A stretch of DNA of 64,000 nucleotides from Vallitalea okinawensis (GCF_002964605.1 NZ_PQDH01000010.1:100278-164277), one strand, 5' to 3'; counted from the first letter of the stretch, positions 17,499 through 27,146 are shown. Notes: generated from the sequence alone by a model not told the origin. Program-made: numbers and translations.

Positions 17499-18248
17499 TT
17501 AATGGATTGTAGAACTTGATTCAGTGCTGGATGTATAAGCAATGTTCTGAGAAACACCCCACTCATTAAGCACATCCTCTGTACCAATCCAAACTTTTGT
17601 ATGCAATGGAATGTATTCAAATATTTCTTCGGCTTGAGAATTAATCATACGAATACAACCACTGGAAACATAGCTGCCAACAGACCAAGGATTGCTATTA
17701 CCGTGTATACCGTAACCAACGTAGGAATCTCTTGATAAACCCATCCATCGCCGTCCTAAAGGGTTATTAGGGGCACCACCTGCTACCGGGGTATGGGTAC
17801 CATTCATACCACCCCAATAAGGATCTTTATATTTATTGATAATAGTAAATTTATAGTTTGGTGTAGGTGTGGATGATTTACCTAAAGCTACAGGGTACTT
17901 TTCGTAAATTTTTCCCAAATTATAGACTGTTAAGATCTTAGTACTTTTATTAATCACAATGAACCATTCATCATCAATGGGTACCTTATCCTCTAAATTA
18001 ATAATAATATCATCAGTTTCATAAGCATCTAATGCTTGTTGTGTATGACTACCTAAAACACCATCAACTACTAAATTATGATCAGCTTGAAAATTGATAA
18101 GAAGATGACGATATTCAAGCGTATCTGTAAAGCCTTCTTCTATTAAACCATGAAGATGATTAATATCAGTTTCGACTGCAACAGCAGTTACAGGTAGAAA
18201 ATATAGGGTTAGAATCATCATAAAAAAGCAAATAAGTCGTGTTTTCAC
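17499..18248 (-). CDS. secreted L,D-transpeptidase (YkuD)
   Basis: 249-residue exported enzyme. Signal peptide at residues 1-25 (FFMMILTLYFLPVTAVA). A short peptidoglycan-binding-like helical stretch follows (FTDTLEYRHLLINFQ, DGVLGSHTQQALDAY, residues 40-75). The YkuD catalytic domain (about 95-225) carries the signature GIHGN and the nucleophile Cys in SSGCIRM. It crosslinks or modifies peptidoglycan stem peptides outside the membrane. The upstream gene on the same strand encodes a secreted peptidase; the 40-base gap suggests an operon. Confidence 0.92.
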   Translation of the reverse strand: MKTRLICFFMMILTLYFLPVTAVAVETDINHLHGLIEEGFTDTLEYRHLLINFQADHNLVVDGVLGSHTQQALDAYETDDIIINLEDKVPIDDEWFIVINKSTKILTVYNLGKIYEKYPVALGKSSTPTPNYKFTIINKYKDPYWGGMNGTHTPVAGGAPNNPLGRRWMGLSRDSYVGYGIHGNSNPWSVGSYVSSGCIRMINSQAEEIFEYIPLHTKVWIGTEDVLNEWGVSQNIAYTSSTESSSTIH

Positions 18249-18288
18249 AGTACACCTCCAGATATATTAAGATGATCCCCTAATGCAT

Positions 18289-18984
18289 TTATGGCGTATT
18301 TGGGGGGATAGAATGCGTAGGAATAGGGTTCAGCATTATAGCTTGATTACCTAGTTCGTTCCAACGTTCTTCAAATATTTTTTTATCATAAGCAATTTCA
18401 TCACCTATGTAGGGATCGTTCACAATAATACTATTCTCAGTATAGCCCACTATAATTACCACATGCTCGTTACCAGTCCATTGAAAAGAAGTGTTGTCAG
18501 GCAAATTCCAAGATGTTGTTAATCGCATAGGGACCATATTTATTGTCACCCATACCATGATGGGATTCCCTATATCTATATTTTGTAGTATTTCATCAAA
18601 AGACATACCTGTTAAATTAATCTCTGACCCTGGACCATAATAATCTGTTATCATGTTTAAAATAGGTTCATGATAGATGCCATAGCTATGAGAATCAAAG
18701 GGTGAACCAATAAAAACCTCATGTGGATTATTGCCTCGAAGAGATCCATTTTCCCAATAAGGCAAATTACCCTTAGGCATATCGTCAGCCACTTCTGTCT
18801 TATCGATATCCATTCCATAAAAATTCAGTAACATGGTTAGTGATGTTGCCTCACAACCGGTAGGTAATTCAGGGAATTGTGAAAGGGTTGGAACACCTTC
18901 AATAATGGAAGAAGGTTCTGTAGCCAAAATAGTCTGTGCTAATAATAGTATGAGTATGATGGATAGAAATAATCGTATTTTCAT
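18289..18984 (-). CDS. secreted C39-like cysteine peptidase
   Basis: 231-residue protein with a signal peptide (residues 1-21, LFLSIILILLLAQTILA) and a papain-like C39_2 domain. The catalytic Cys is in LPTGCEATSLTMLL, His in TGNEHVVIIVGY, and the Asn/Asp position is IIVNDPYIGDE. Stand-alone members (YvpB-like) are not tied to ABC bacteriocin exporters; their substrate is unknown. It is probably co-transcribed with the L,D-transpeptidase downstream, suggesting a cell-wall role. Confidence 0.85.
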   Translation of the reverse strand: MKIRLFLSIILILLLAQTILATEPSSIIEGVPTLSQFPELPTGCEATSLTMLLNFYGMDIDKTEVADDMPKGNLPYWENGSLRGNNPHEVFIGSPFDSHSYGIYHEPILNMITDYYGPGSEINLTGMSFDEILQNIDIGNPIMVWVTINMVPMRLTTSWNLPDNTSFQWTGNEHVVIIVGYTENSIIVNDPYIGDEIAYDKKIFEERWNELGNQAIMLNPIPTHSIPPNTP

Positions 18985-19158
18985 AGAAAACCTTTCTATA
19001 TGTTAACCTATCTAATGATTAAGATATTCAAAAATGATCCATATGTGTATGTTTTTACAGTATCGTTATTAAAATGTAATAACAAGCTTAGACTTGAATT
19101 AAGTAGTGGCTTATAGTAGATTAATAATAAGTATTTGTAATCATATCAGGAGGTATTT

Positions 19159-20337
19159 ATGGAAAATCTATTGAATAATCTAGAAGAGATAATCAATAAT
19201 CAATTTTTTATACAAGGAACATTAAGTAATCTAAAAAAAGGAATAGAGAAGACTTATAAAAAAGTCTCTATCAAACCATTTGACAGTAAGCAAGGTATAC
19301 TGTATCAAATTACCTATGTATTCGATAAAAAGGTAACCCATCAAAATGTTAATGGTGAGGAGCTGCTTACTGAAATTAAGAATTTATTAGAGTCAACCTT
19401 TAGAAATGCTATGTTTTATACAAAGAATGTAGATATACATGTTATGACCAGCAAGAAGGGGAGTATGAAGGTATTAAATAAAAAGCCTACAAAGCAGTTA
19501 AAAATCTTAGAGAGCCATAATCGAAAGAAAAAATATATTATAGAAGAAGGAGAAGATTGTGATTTCTTAATTCATCTTGGTGTTATGTCAAGTAATGGAA
19601 AGGTGCATGCTAAGAAATTTGATAAGTTTAAACAGATTAATAAATTTCTTGAAATCGTTGAAAACAGCTTGGAGCATTTGGACAATCAAAAAACCATTAA
19701 CATTATTGATTTTGGATGTGGAAAAGCTTATTTAACCTTTGCACTTTACTACTATCTTGTTAAGAGGAAGAATTATAAGGTGAATATCATAGGACTGGAT
19801 TTAAAAGAAGATGTTATCGATTATTGTAATCATGTAGCTAGAGAGCTCAATTATGTTGGATTATGCTTTCTAAAGGGAGATATTAAGGATTATGATGAAG
19901 CTAAAGATGTGGATATGGTTATTACTTTACATGCATGTGATACAGCCACAGATGCAGCACTTAGTAAGGCTGTAATATGGGGAGCAAAGGTTATCTTATC
20001 TGTACCTTGTTGTCAACATGAATTATTTGACCAAATTCAAAATGATACTTTGGAACCTATGTTGAAGCATGGTTTAATTAAGGAACGATTATCTTCACTA
20101 GTAACAGATTCTATGCGCACATGTATACTGGAAATAAAGGGATATGAAGTCGTTGTTATTGAATTTATTGACATGGAACATACACCCAAAAATCTTATGA
20201 TAAAAGCCGTATTTAACGATAAAAAAAGTGAGAAAGCATTAAATGAATACGAACTATTTAAGTCTTTTTGGAACATCAATCCTTATCTCGAGAGGGAACT
20301 AATGAAAGAGGAACTCAATACAAATCGGTTAAATTAA
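19159..20337 (+). CDS. SAM-dependent methyltransferase (Methyltransf_32-like)
   Basis: 392-residue protein. The SAM-binding loop is IIDFGCGKAYLTFALYYYLV (about residues 180-200), followed by IIGLDLKEDVIDYC and the acidic VDMVITLHACDTATDAAL. A SVPCCQHEL motif resembles the catalytic region of the Methyltransf_32 (METTL25-like) family. A unique N-terminal domain of about 170 residues precedes it. The substrate (RNA or protein) is unknown. It is a stand-alone gene with AGGAGG 7-8 bases before the ATG. Confidence 0.8.
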   Translation: MENLLNNLEEIINNQFFIQGTLSNLKKGIEKTYKKVSIKPFDSKQGILYQITYVFDKKVTHQNVNGEELLTEIKNLLESTFRNAMFYTKNVDIHVMTSKKGSMKVLNKKPTKQLKILESHNRKKKYIIEEGEDCDFLIHLGVMSSNGKVHAKKFDKFKQINKFLEIVENSLEHLDNQKTINIIDFGCGKAYLTFALYYYLVKRKNYKVNIIGLDLKEDVIDYCNHVARELNYVGLCFLKGDIKDYDEAKDVDMVITLHACDTATDAALSKAVIWGAKVILSVPCCQHELFDQIQNDTLEPMLKHGLIKERLSSLVTDSMRTCILEIKGYEVVVIEFIDMEHTPKNLMIKAVFNDKKSEKALNEYELFKSFWNINPYLERELMKEELNTNRLN

Positions 20338-20428
20338 GCAATCATTATATGACCTTAATTATTTAGTCTGAATTCAACTAATAAGTCAAGAGAGATATAT
20401 TCATCGCCATAATAGAACCTTTTAATGT

Positions 20429-20461
20429 TAAGTTCAATATATATAGCATATATTAACTTAA
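20429..20461 (+). terminator. A/T-rich hairpin after the methyltransferase gene
   Basis: TTAAGTT(CA)ATATA pairs with TATAT(T)AACTTAA. A T-run occurs a few bases later (20470-20475). This is a tentative terminator for the methyltransferase gene. Confidence 0.35.
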
Positions 20462-20563
20462 GGGATGCTTTTTTCCTTATGGAAGACATGATCTAGTCAT
20501 TTTTATTTGCACATAATGTATGAGTATTGGACACCACCAATTAAATAGACATGGAGGGATTTA

Positions 20564-21910
20564 ATGGCAATTAATTATATTATCGATACCAATGTTATGA
20601 TTCACGATCCCAAATTTATGTATAAGTTTGATAATAATCATTTGATCATTCCTATTTTAGCTATTGAAGAATTAGATAGTTTGAAAAAGAGGGAGGGGAT
20701 TGTTGGTTACCATGCAAGAGTTGTGGCAAAAGAGTTAAGAAACTTGATGGAACATGGAGACTTATCCAAAGGTATTGAATTGCCAAATGGTGGCACTATA
20801 AGAGTTGAGATGAATCATATGAATATGGGTTTATTGCCAAATGGAATGGATTTAAGTAAAGCAGACTCAAAAATATTAGCAGTAACAAAGAGTATTCAAA
20901 AATCTTATCCTGAGACAAAAACTGTGCTCATCTCTAAAGATCTATATATGAATATTAAAGCAAATGCTTTAGGACTAATTATTGAAGATTATCCTTTTGA
21001 CAAAATTGATAATGATCAAATTTATAAAGGCTACTCAGAAATTAGCCTATCTTCTAATGAAATCAATGAGATTTTCAATGGTGGTATTGCATTACCTTCC
21101 CTTGAGGAAGAGGTGTATCCAAATCACTTCTTTCATATAAAGAGTAATGATAAAATGAACCATAGTGTTTTAGCAAGATATAACGGTAAAAAAATAGTAT
21201 CATTGAAGTATTATAATGAGCAAGCTTGGGGATTAAAACCTATTAATAGAGAACAGCGTATGGCATTTGAGCTACTCATGGACCCAGATATTCATTTTGT
21301 ATCCATCACTGGAGGCGCAGGATCAGGTAAGACCATACTTTCTACAGCTGTGGCCTTGCAAAACGTCATCGAGTCCAATAAATATAGAAGAATTGTCTTT
21401 GTGCGCCCTGTAGTAGCGGCTGGAAATGATATTGGATATTTACCAGGCGAAGAAAAAGAAAAGCTAAAACCCTGGATGGGTAGCTTCTATGATGCTATAG
21501 AAAATCTATCAGATATTAAGTATAATAATGATGATTATAATTATGAAAAACCTAACTTTACAGTGGATGACTTTATAGAGCAGTTTAGGCAGCGTGGTAT
21601 AATAGAAACTAAGACATTTACTTATATGAGAGGACGTACTTTCACCAATTCGCTTATCATAGTTGATGAAGCTCAAGAAATGACGCCACATTTAGCGAAG
21701 CTCATGTTAACGAGAGCTGGTGAACAGTCTAAATTTGTTTTTATTGGTGATCCAAGTGATAACCAAATTGATAATGCTTTTGTTGATGCTAAGTCTAATG
21801 GTCTAGTCTTTGCCGTAGAAAAGATGAAACCCTATAATATTACTGGTCATGTTGCTTTAAGCAGAGTAGAACGAAGTCCGCTTGCTCAACTGGCTGAAAA
21901 AAGTATGTAA
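20564..21910 (+). CDS. PIN-PhoH protein (YlaK type)
   Basis: 448-residue fusion of a PIN nuclease-like domain (residues 1-140, IIDTNVMIHDP with the acidic residues) and a PhoH ATPase domain. The Walker A motif is TGGAGSGKTILST, the Walker B region LIIVDEAQEMTP, and the sensor-like FIGDPSDNQID follows. PIN-PhoH proteins are proposed RNA unwinding/cleaving enzymes; family-level evidence only. AlbA_2 gene follows 19 bases downstream and is probably in the same operon. Confidence 0.92.
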   Translation: MAINYIIDTNVMIHDPKFMYKFDNNHLIIPILAIEELDSLKKREGIVGYHARVVAKELRNLMEHGDLSKGIELPNGGTIRVEMNHMNMGLLPNGMDLSKADSKILAVTKSIQKSYPETKTVLISKDLYMNIKANALGLIIEDYPFDKIDNDQIYKGYSEISLSSNEINEIFNGGIALPSLEEEVYPNHFFHIKSNDKMNHSVLARYNGKKIVSLKYYNEQAWGLKPINREQRMAFELLMDPDIHFVSITGGAGSGKTILSTAVALQNVIESNKYRRIVFVRPVVAAGNDIGYLPGEEKEKLKPWMGSFYDAIENLSDIKYNNDDYNYEKPNFTVDDFIEQFRQRGIIETKTFTYMRGRTFTNSLIIVDEAQEMTPHLAKLMLTRAGEQSKFVFIGDPSDNQIDNAFVDAKSNGLVFAVEKMKPYNITGHVALSRVERSPLAQLAEKSM

Positions 21911-21929
21911 GGATACTTGAGGTGATGCT

Positions 21930-23033
21930 ATGGATGTTCAGATGTTAGAGCGTTTATTAAAAAGAGAAGAGCAACCTAAGATGGATTTTAAAGCAACCCT
22001 CAGTATAAAAACTGATGGTTCAAAAAAAGAGTTAGCAAAAGATGTTATTGCAATGGCCAACTCTAAAGGCGGCAGAGGTTATATCATTTTTGGAGTGGAG
22101 GATAAAACCAAGAAGATACTGGGCATAGATCGTCAAGTATTTCATGAAGAATCTCTACAGCAAGTCATCAATAATCGAAGTAACCCACCTATTCCTGTGA
22201 GTGTGGACTTCATAACTTATGCGAATAAGGAGTTAGCAGTACTAACCATATATAAAAGTAAGGCAAGACCTCATCAGATGATTCAAAACGGGGCTTTTTA
22301 CATAAGGCGCGGTTCTACCACAGATGTGGCACATCGCCAAGAAATAGCTCGCATGTTTCAAGATAATGGTATCATCACCTATGAAAAAGTCGTTATTCAG
22401 AAAGCATCAGTTGAGGCGCTAGATATGAAGATGATAACCAGGCGATATCCCTATGATTTTTTACTATTGGAAAATTTAGATTTAATTGTAGAAGAAAAAG
22501 ATGATTATCATCCAACAATAGGAGGTCTATTACTATATGGTATAGAGCCAAGTCGGTATTTACCCCATGTTTATATAGAATTTATGCATGATGGTAAGAC
22601 AGAGCTTATTAAAGGCAACATTATCAGTATGCTAGATCAGATAGAGGAGTTATTAAGGGGTATATGCCAAAAGAAGGACTATCCTTTACAAGCATTGCTT
22701 GATGTGATAGCTAACGCAGTTATTCATCGAGACTACCTAGATTATTATAGGGGCATAACTGTAGAAATTACCAACCAACATATTTATGTCTCCAATCCTG
22801 GCGCCTTAGTAGCGGGGAATAGATTATATGATAAGCATAGAATTTATAATCCTAGAAGACGTAATCCTTGGCTATACCAGAGAATACTCATGGCAGACGA
22901 GAAAAATCGTTTCAGTAAAAGCGGTTTAGGGCTAAAGCGCATCAACGAAGCCTTTAAGAGCCATGGATTAGTGAAGTACATTAATTTGGATTCTGATAAT
23001 TTATTCAAAGTTATTTTACCAAGTTTTCTATAA
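21930..23033 (+). CDS. AlbA_2 (Schlafen-type) ATP-binding / winged helix protein
   Basis: 367-residue protein. The N-terminal AlbA_2 domain (residues 5-130) has EEQPKMDFKATL, IAMANSKGGRGYIIFGVED and FYIRRGSTT, all hallmark pieces. The C-terminal part is the ATP-binding-like HATPase_c_4 region with LLDVIANAVIHRDY, ITNQHIYVSNPGAL and SGLGLKRINEAF. Such proteins act as putative transcription regulators or helicase-associated factors, and some homologues occur in defence loci; here the neighbours are housekeeping. Start ATG 21930 lies 19 bases after the PhoH stop. Confidence 0.85.
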   Translation: MDVQMLERLLKREEQPKMDFKATLSIKTDGSKKELAKDVIAMANSKGGRGYIIFGVEDKTKKILGIDRQVFHEESLQQVINNRSNPPIPVSVDFITYANKELAVLTIYKSKARPHQMIQNGAFYIRRGSTTDVAHRQEIARMFQDNGIITYEKVVIQKASVEALDMKMITRRYPYDFLLLENLDLIVEEKDDYHPTIGGLLLYGIEPSRYLPHVYIEFMHDGKTELIKGNIISMLDQIEELLRGICQKKDYPLQALLDVIANAVIHRDYLDYYRGITVEITNQHIYVSNPGALVAGNRLYDKHRIYNPRRRNPWLYQRILMADEKNRFSKSGLGLKRINEAFKSHGLVKYINLDSDNLFKVILPSFL

Positions 23034-23058
23034 AAACCATCCTTTCGGGGATGGTTTT
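23033..23058. terminator. bidirectional terminator
   Basis: AAAACCATCC/GGATGGTTTT with loop TTTCGG, between the converging AlbA_2 and YaiI-family genes. Confidence 0.8.
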
Positions 23059-23081
23059 AAGTAAGAGGTATCATACTATTC

Positions 23082-23531
23082 CTATTCATTTAAATGTTCA
23101 GCAATAAGATTAACTAGACCGTCTTCAAACCAATTATTTTGTTCGATTGTTCTCTTTTTAATCCGGGGTGTTTTACCACCAGATTGTCGAATAGCTCTAG
23201 CAATATGCCGATTCATTAACATGAAGTCAATGTTCTCATTGGTATAGCGTTTCCCGTTGTGATTGAGAACATAGGCACCTCTGGCTAAAGCCATTGTAGC
23301 GACACCATAATCGCCAGTGATGACTACATCACCTTTTTCAAGACGATTAATGAGGGCAAAGTCAACAGAATCACGTCCTTTATCCATAATCAACACCTCA
23401 ACATTTTCATCATGTGAAGATAAAACATGGGCTGTATCTGTAATAAAGATAGCTTTCAGACTGTATTTCTTAGCTACCCGAATAATAATATCATTAACTG
23501 GACAGGCATCTGCATCAACAAGTATTCGCAT
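23082..23531 (-). CDS. YaiI/YqxD family protein (DUF188)
   Basis: 149-residue PIN-fold-like protein with the family signature at its very N-terminus, MRILVDADACPV. Conserved later blocks are VITGDYGVATMALARGAYVLN and NGKRYTNENIDFMLMNRHIARAIRQSGG. Function is unproven; the fold suggests a nuclease. ATG 23531 is preferred over an in-frame GTG at 23549, because GGGAGGTGG lies just before it. The gene is monocistronic. Confidence 0.92.
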   Translation of the reverse strand: MRILVDADACPVNDIIIRVAKKYSLKAIFITDTAHVLSSHDENVEVLIMDKGRDSVDFALINRLEKGDVVITGDYGVATMALARGAYVLNHNGKRYTNENIDFMLMNRHIARAIRQSGGKTPRIKKRTIEQNNWFEDGLVNLIAEHLNE

Positions 23532-23774
23532 ACTCCACCTCCCTTTCACTACCTTTTGCTTATTATAACACTTAAATTCAAATTATTCACGATAATTCAT
23601 TAATGCTATGCACCACTTTTGAACATCTAAGTCTCCTTGCCATTTAAGGATAGATTTTCTCTACACATAGGAGCAAAAATAGGATAAGCATATAAGATGT
23701 TTTGTAAATAATAAACATTGAACAGGTATTAAGATCTATGTTAATATGGAAATATATGAGTGGAGTGAAAAAGT

Positions 23775-24662
23775 ATGGATGCTAGAAAGTTACCTATAAA
23801 AAAAATTTCAAATTATATAAAGGTATTATGCGTTAGCCAGATTATTTTAATACTTGTACTCTTAGGTGTTCGCCTACTAGTAATCATAAAAGTCCTGGAT
23901 GAAAGTTTTATTCTGCAAGCTGATTTTTTATTATTAATTTCTTCTGTACTTCTTATAACTAATTGCATCATCATGTTTGTAGATATTAAATGGTTGTTTA
24001 ACTTATCTAATGAGATATCCATTAAAGACCATGCACTAACTGATATTGAAGCTTTAAATAGGCAACTCCGTGCACAGAGGCATGATTTCTTAAATCATAT
24101 ACAAGTACTATACAGTTTAGTGGAACTTGAAGAATACCAAGAAGCTGCTGAATACATGAATAAGCTCTATGGAGATATCGAAGGGTTGAATAAGCATATT
24201 AAGACAGACCACGTTGCCATTAACGCTTTATTGCTGGCTAAATCCAATACAGCAAGGGAACACAAAATTAAGTACGATATCGATATCAAGTCTAAGTTAA
24301 CTGAGCTTAAGATTCCACCTTGGGAGATGTGTCGATGTCTTGGTAATCTCATTGATAATAGTATAACCGTTCTTAGTAAAAAAGAGGGACCAAAGTATAT
24401 TCAGACTCTCATTAGTGAGACCATTAATAAGTATGAGATCAAGGTCACTAATAATGGAGAAGCCATAGATGAGGCAATCAAAAATAAAATATTTATGCCA
24501 GGCTTTACAACTAAGAAGGAAGAAGGTCATGGCATGGGTTTATACATTGTTCAGAGTATCATACATAATTATGAAGGAGAAATAGAAGTTAAGAGTAACG
24601 ACAAAGCCACTAGCTTTATATTAACACTACCTAAGGGGAATATTCATAATCAAGATTGTTGA
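23775..24662 (+). CDS. Spo0B-type sensor histidine kinase
   Basis: 295-residue membrane kinase. Two transmembrane helices (residues 19-39 and 51-71) with almost no extracytoplasmic loop suggest intramembrane or lipid sensing rather than ligand binding outside. The phosphorylation site is His103 in RAQRHDFLNHIQVLYSL, the Spo0B/CitA/LytS-like alpha-helical box. The HATPase domain shows LGNLIDNSI (N box) and GHGMGLYIVQSII (G box). Its likely partner, a LytTR response regulator, is 1.7 kb downstream behind nfeD and floA on the same strand. Confidence 0.87.
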   Translation: MDARKLPIKKISNYIKVLCVSQIILILVLLGVRLLVIIKVLDESFILQADFLLLISSVLLITNCIIMFVDIKWLFNLSNEISIKDHALTDIEALNRQLRAQRHDFLNHIQVLYSLVELEEYQEAAEYMNKLYGDIEGLNKHIKTDHVAINALLLAKSNTAREHKIKYDIDIKSKLTELKIPPWEMCRCLGNLIDNSITVLSKKEGPKYIQTLISETINKYEIKVTNNGEAIDEAIKNKIFMPGFTTKKEEGHGMGLYIVQSIIHNYEGEIEVKSNDKATSFILTLPKGNIHNQDC

Positions 24663-24759
24663 GTCAATCAGATGTATATTTGAAGCAAGAAGTATTGTAA
24701 AAGGCTGTTATATGGAATATGATGAACTTAGGAAGGGTAGCAAAAGGGAGGTGTCAATC

Positions 24760-25251
24760 ATGGATGCTACTTTATTAGAGTATATTTCTATGATGTTATT
24801 AATCATAGGAATTATTCTATTAATTATTGAAATTTTTATCCCTAGTTTTGGTATATGGGGAGGATTAGGTATTGTTGCTACCATAGCAGGTATTATTCTT
24901 TTTGCAGATACACTTGTTGAGGGAATTATCATCTTGCTACTTGTAACATGTCTTTTATCCATTATTATATATTTCAGTGTCAAATGGATTGCCAAGAAGA
25001 ACAAAACTTTGATACTAAAAGAGAGCTTAGGAGAAGATAATAAGATCTACGATGATCTAAAATTTTTCATAGGCAAAAAGGGCATAACAACTACAGCGCT
25101 AAGACCTTCAGGAAATGCGGACTTTGATGGTGTCAAATTAGATGTTTTGTCAAAAGGTGATTTCATCAAAAGTGGAAAGCAAGTAGAAGTTGTTGAGATA
25201 CAAGGTACTAAAATCATTGTGAAAGAGTATGTGAATGAGAGGATTTCATAG
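24760..25251 (+). CDS. NfeD family membrane protein
   Basis: 163-residue protein. It has two to three N-terminal helices (MMLLIIGIILLIIEIFIPSFGIWGGLG... and IIILLLVTCLLSIIIYF) followed by an OB-fold-like C-terminal domain (GKKGITTTALRPSGNADFDG, KQVEVVEIQGTKIIVKEY). NfeD proteins accompany flotillin/stomatin-type proteins, here floA directly downstream. It is the short form without the ClpP-like protease domain. ATG 24760 is chosen for the GGGAGGTG site; an ATG at 24712 lacks one. Confidence 0.92.
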   Translation: MDATLLEYISMMLLIIGIILLIIEIFIPSFGIWGGLGIVATIAGIILFADTLVEGIIILLLVTCLLSIIIYFSVKWIAKKNKTLILKESLGEDNKIYDDLKFFIGKKGITTTALRPSGNADFDGVKLDVLSKGDFIKSGKQVEVVEIQGTKIIVKEYVNERIS

Positions 25252-25308
25252 TAATACTTTTAATTTAGAATAGAGATAGATATAGAAAAATTTTGAAGGG
25301 GTGTTTTT

Positions 25309-26295
25309 ATGTCATCAGAATTAATAAGAATGCTTATTATTATAGCGGCAATAGCGCTTTTCTTTGCTATATTTTTTAGTGTTATCCCCGTAAGATTATG
25401 GATATCCGCATTAGCTTCAGGAGTTCGTATTGGAATTTTATCATTAGTCGGTATGCGATTAAGAAGAGTAAGACCGTCTGATGTTGTTAGACCTATGATT
25501 AAAGCGACAAAGGCAGGTTTAACCATATCCATTAATCAGTTAGAAAGTCACCTTTTATCAGGCGGTGATGTGGATCATGTCGTTGATGCCTTAATAGCTG
25601 CTCATCGCGCCAAGCTACAATTAACCTATGAACAAGCAGCGGCAATCGATCTTGCTGGAAGAGACGTATTAGAGGCGGTACGAATGAGTGTTAAGCCTAA
25701 AATTATTGAGACACCTTCTATTATCGCTGTTGCTAAAGATGGTATAGAGGTCAAAGCTATAGCACGAGTTACAGTGAGGGCTAACCTTACAAGGTTAATT
25801 GGTGGAGCTGGAGAAGAAACAGTTATTGCTCGTGTCGGTGAAGGGATTGTCACTACAGTAGGATCAGCAGAGAACCATAAATCTGTGTTAGAAAATCCAG
25901 ACTCTATATCTGAAATGGTGTTAAATAAAGGGTTGGATTCCGGTACTGCTTTTGAGATATTATCGATTGATATTGCAGATATTGACCTCGGGAAAAACAT
26001 TGGTGCAAAACTGCAGATTGAACAGGCAGAAGCAGATAAGCAAATTGCTCAGGCTAAAGCTGAAGAGCGCCGAGCTAAAGCTATAGCACTTGAACAAGAA
26101 ATGAAAGCAAAGGTTGAAGAAATGAGAGCACGGGTTGTAGAAGCAGAAGCTCAAATACCTCTTGCCATCTCAGAAGCTTTGAAAAAGGGTAATCTAGGTG
26201 TTCTTGATTACTACAACATGGAGAATATTAAAGCAGACACTCGTATGAGAGAACTTATTGCTGAAGAGGATGACCCAGACGAGATAGTAGGTTAG
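25309..26295 (+). CDS. floA: flotillin-like protein FloA
   Basis: 328-residue membrane scaffold. A single N-terminal hairpin-like hydrophobic segment ([23 protein letters not shown]) precedes the SPFH/band-7 region ([38 protein letters not shown]). A long Ala/Glu/Arg-rich coiled coil follows ([21 protein letters not shown]) and the conserved end is [23 protein letters not shown]. Sequence and length match FloA (YqfA) of Bacillus. It organises membrane microdomains and interacts with NfeD partners. A small ORF and a response regulator follow closely. Confidence 0.95.
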   Translation: MSSELIRMLIIIAAIALFFAIFFSVIPVRLWISALASGVRIGILSLVGMRLRRVRPSDVVRPMIKATKAGLTISINQLESHLLSGGDVDHVVDALIAAHRAKLQLTYEQAAAIDLAGRDVLEAVRMSVKPKIIETPSIIAVAKDGIEVKAIARVTVRANLTRLIGGAGEETVIARVGEGIVTTVGSAENHKSVLENPDSISEMVLNKGLDSGTAFEILSIDIADIDLGKNIGAKLQIEQAEADKQIAQAKAEERRAKAIALEQEMKAKVEEMRARVVEAEAQIPLAISEALKKGNLGVLDYYNMENIKADTRMRELIAEEDDPDEIVG

Positions 26296-26304
26296 GTGAT
26301 GAAT

Positions 26305-26430
26305 ATGAAAATTAAGAAAGTAACTAAAAAGAGCTTAAAAAATGCCGTTATCATGGCTGAAGTTCTTGGGGCACCTAGAGCAAGAAAACCAAGGAGGACA
26401 GTAAATGTTAAACATACTTTTAGCAGATGA
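26305..26430 (+). CDS. candidate small basic protein, 41 residues
   Basis: Starts 9 bases after floA (stop at 26295), with TAGGTGA 5 bases upstream of ATG 26305. The sequence MKIKKVTKKS, then LKNAVIMAEVLGAPRARKPR, is strongly basic with a possible amphipathic helix. It overlaps the response regulator start (26405) by 26 bases; the AAGGAGG site of that gene lies within it. It may be a true coupled protein or a translation-coupling leader. No family recognised. Confidence 0.45.
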   Translation: MKIKKVTKKSLKNAVIMAEVLGAPRARKPRRTVNVKHTFSR

Positions 26431-27142
26431 TGAAGCATCCATGCGTTACGTCCTTAGGAAAGCCATTGAAAAGTGTGAGAATGTAAAGATAATCGGTGAA
26501 GCAGCCAGTGGAGATGAGGCATTAGCCTTAACGGAGAAACACTTACCTGATGCAGTATTTCTTGATGTTGATATGCCTGGTATTAATGGCGTAGAAGCAG
26601 CAAAATTGATTTGTGACATCAAGCCTGACTGTATGATTGTCTTTGTAACAGCCCATCAACAGTTTATGCCAGAGGCTTTTCAATTATACGCTTTTGACTA
26701 TATACTCAAGCCTTTTAAAATTGATAGGTTGCATGAGACGATCTTAAGAATGCAAGTCACTAATCCGCAAGTTCAATTAAATGAGCCAGAGAAGATTAAA
26801 GAGTTAAATGAGATCCTTCTCAAAAATCGTAATGGCATGGCTGTTATTCATCCTAAAGATATTGTTCTGATACAAAGAGAGAATCGATCCACAATCATTA
26901 TTACTGAAGATGATCGTTTCACAACTACAGAGACTTTAGGTGAGATAGAAGAAAAATTGCCAAAGGAATATTTTTTGAGATGCCATAAGTCTTACATTAT
27001 TCAAATTAGTAAAATAAAACGATTAAGTCCTTATGGTCGTTGGACTTATGTTGTTAAACTTAAGGGCATAAAGGAAGATGCATTGATAACCAAAGAAAAA
27101 GCCGAGATTCTAGAGGAAAGATTTAGAATAAAGATAGGATAG
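26405..27142 (+). CDS. LytTR response regulator
   Basis: 245-residue regulator. The receiver domain (residues 1-120) has the acidic pocket DDE, phospho-acceptor Asp54 in AVFLDVDMPGING, and Lys in YILKPFKI. The LytTR DNA-binding domain (about 140-240) shows IHPKDIVLIQRENRSTIII and LPKEYFLRCHKSYIIQISKI. LytTR regulators pair with Spo0B/LytS-type kinases; the kinase at 23775 is the obvious partner. AAGGAGG lies 7 bases before the start. Confidence 0.93.
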   Translation: MLNILLADDEASMRYVLRKAIEKCENVKIIGEAASGDEALALTEKHLPDAVFLDVDMPGINGVEAAKLICDIKPDCMIVFVTAHQQFMPEAFQLYAFDYILKPFKIDRLHETILRMQVTNPQVQLNEPEKIKELNEILLKNRNGMAVIHPKDIVLIQRENRSTIIITEDDRFTTTETLGEIEEKLPKEYFLRCHKSYIIQISKIKRLSPYGRWTYVVKLKGIKEDALITKEKAEILEERFRIKIG

Positions 27143-27146
27143 GAAT

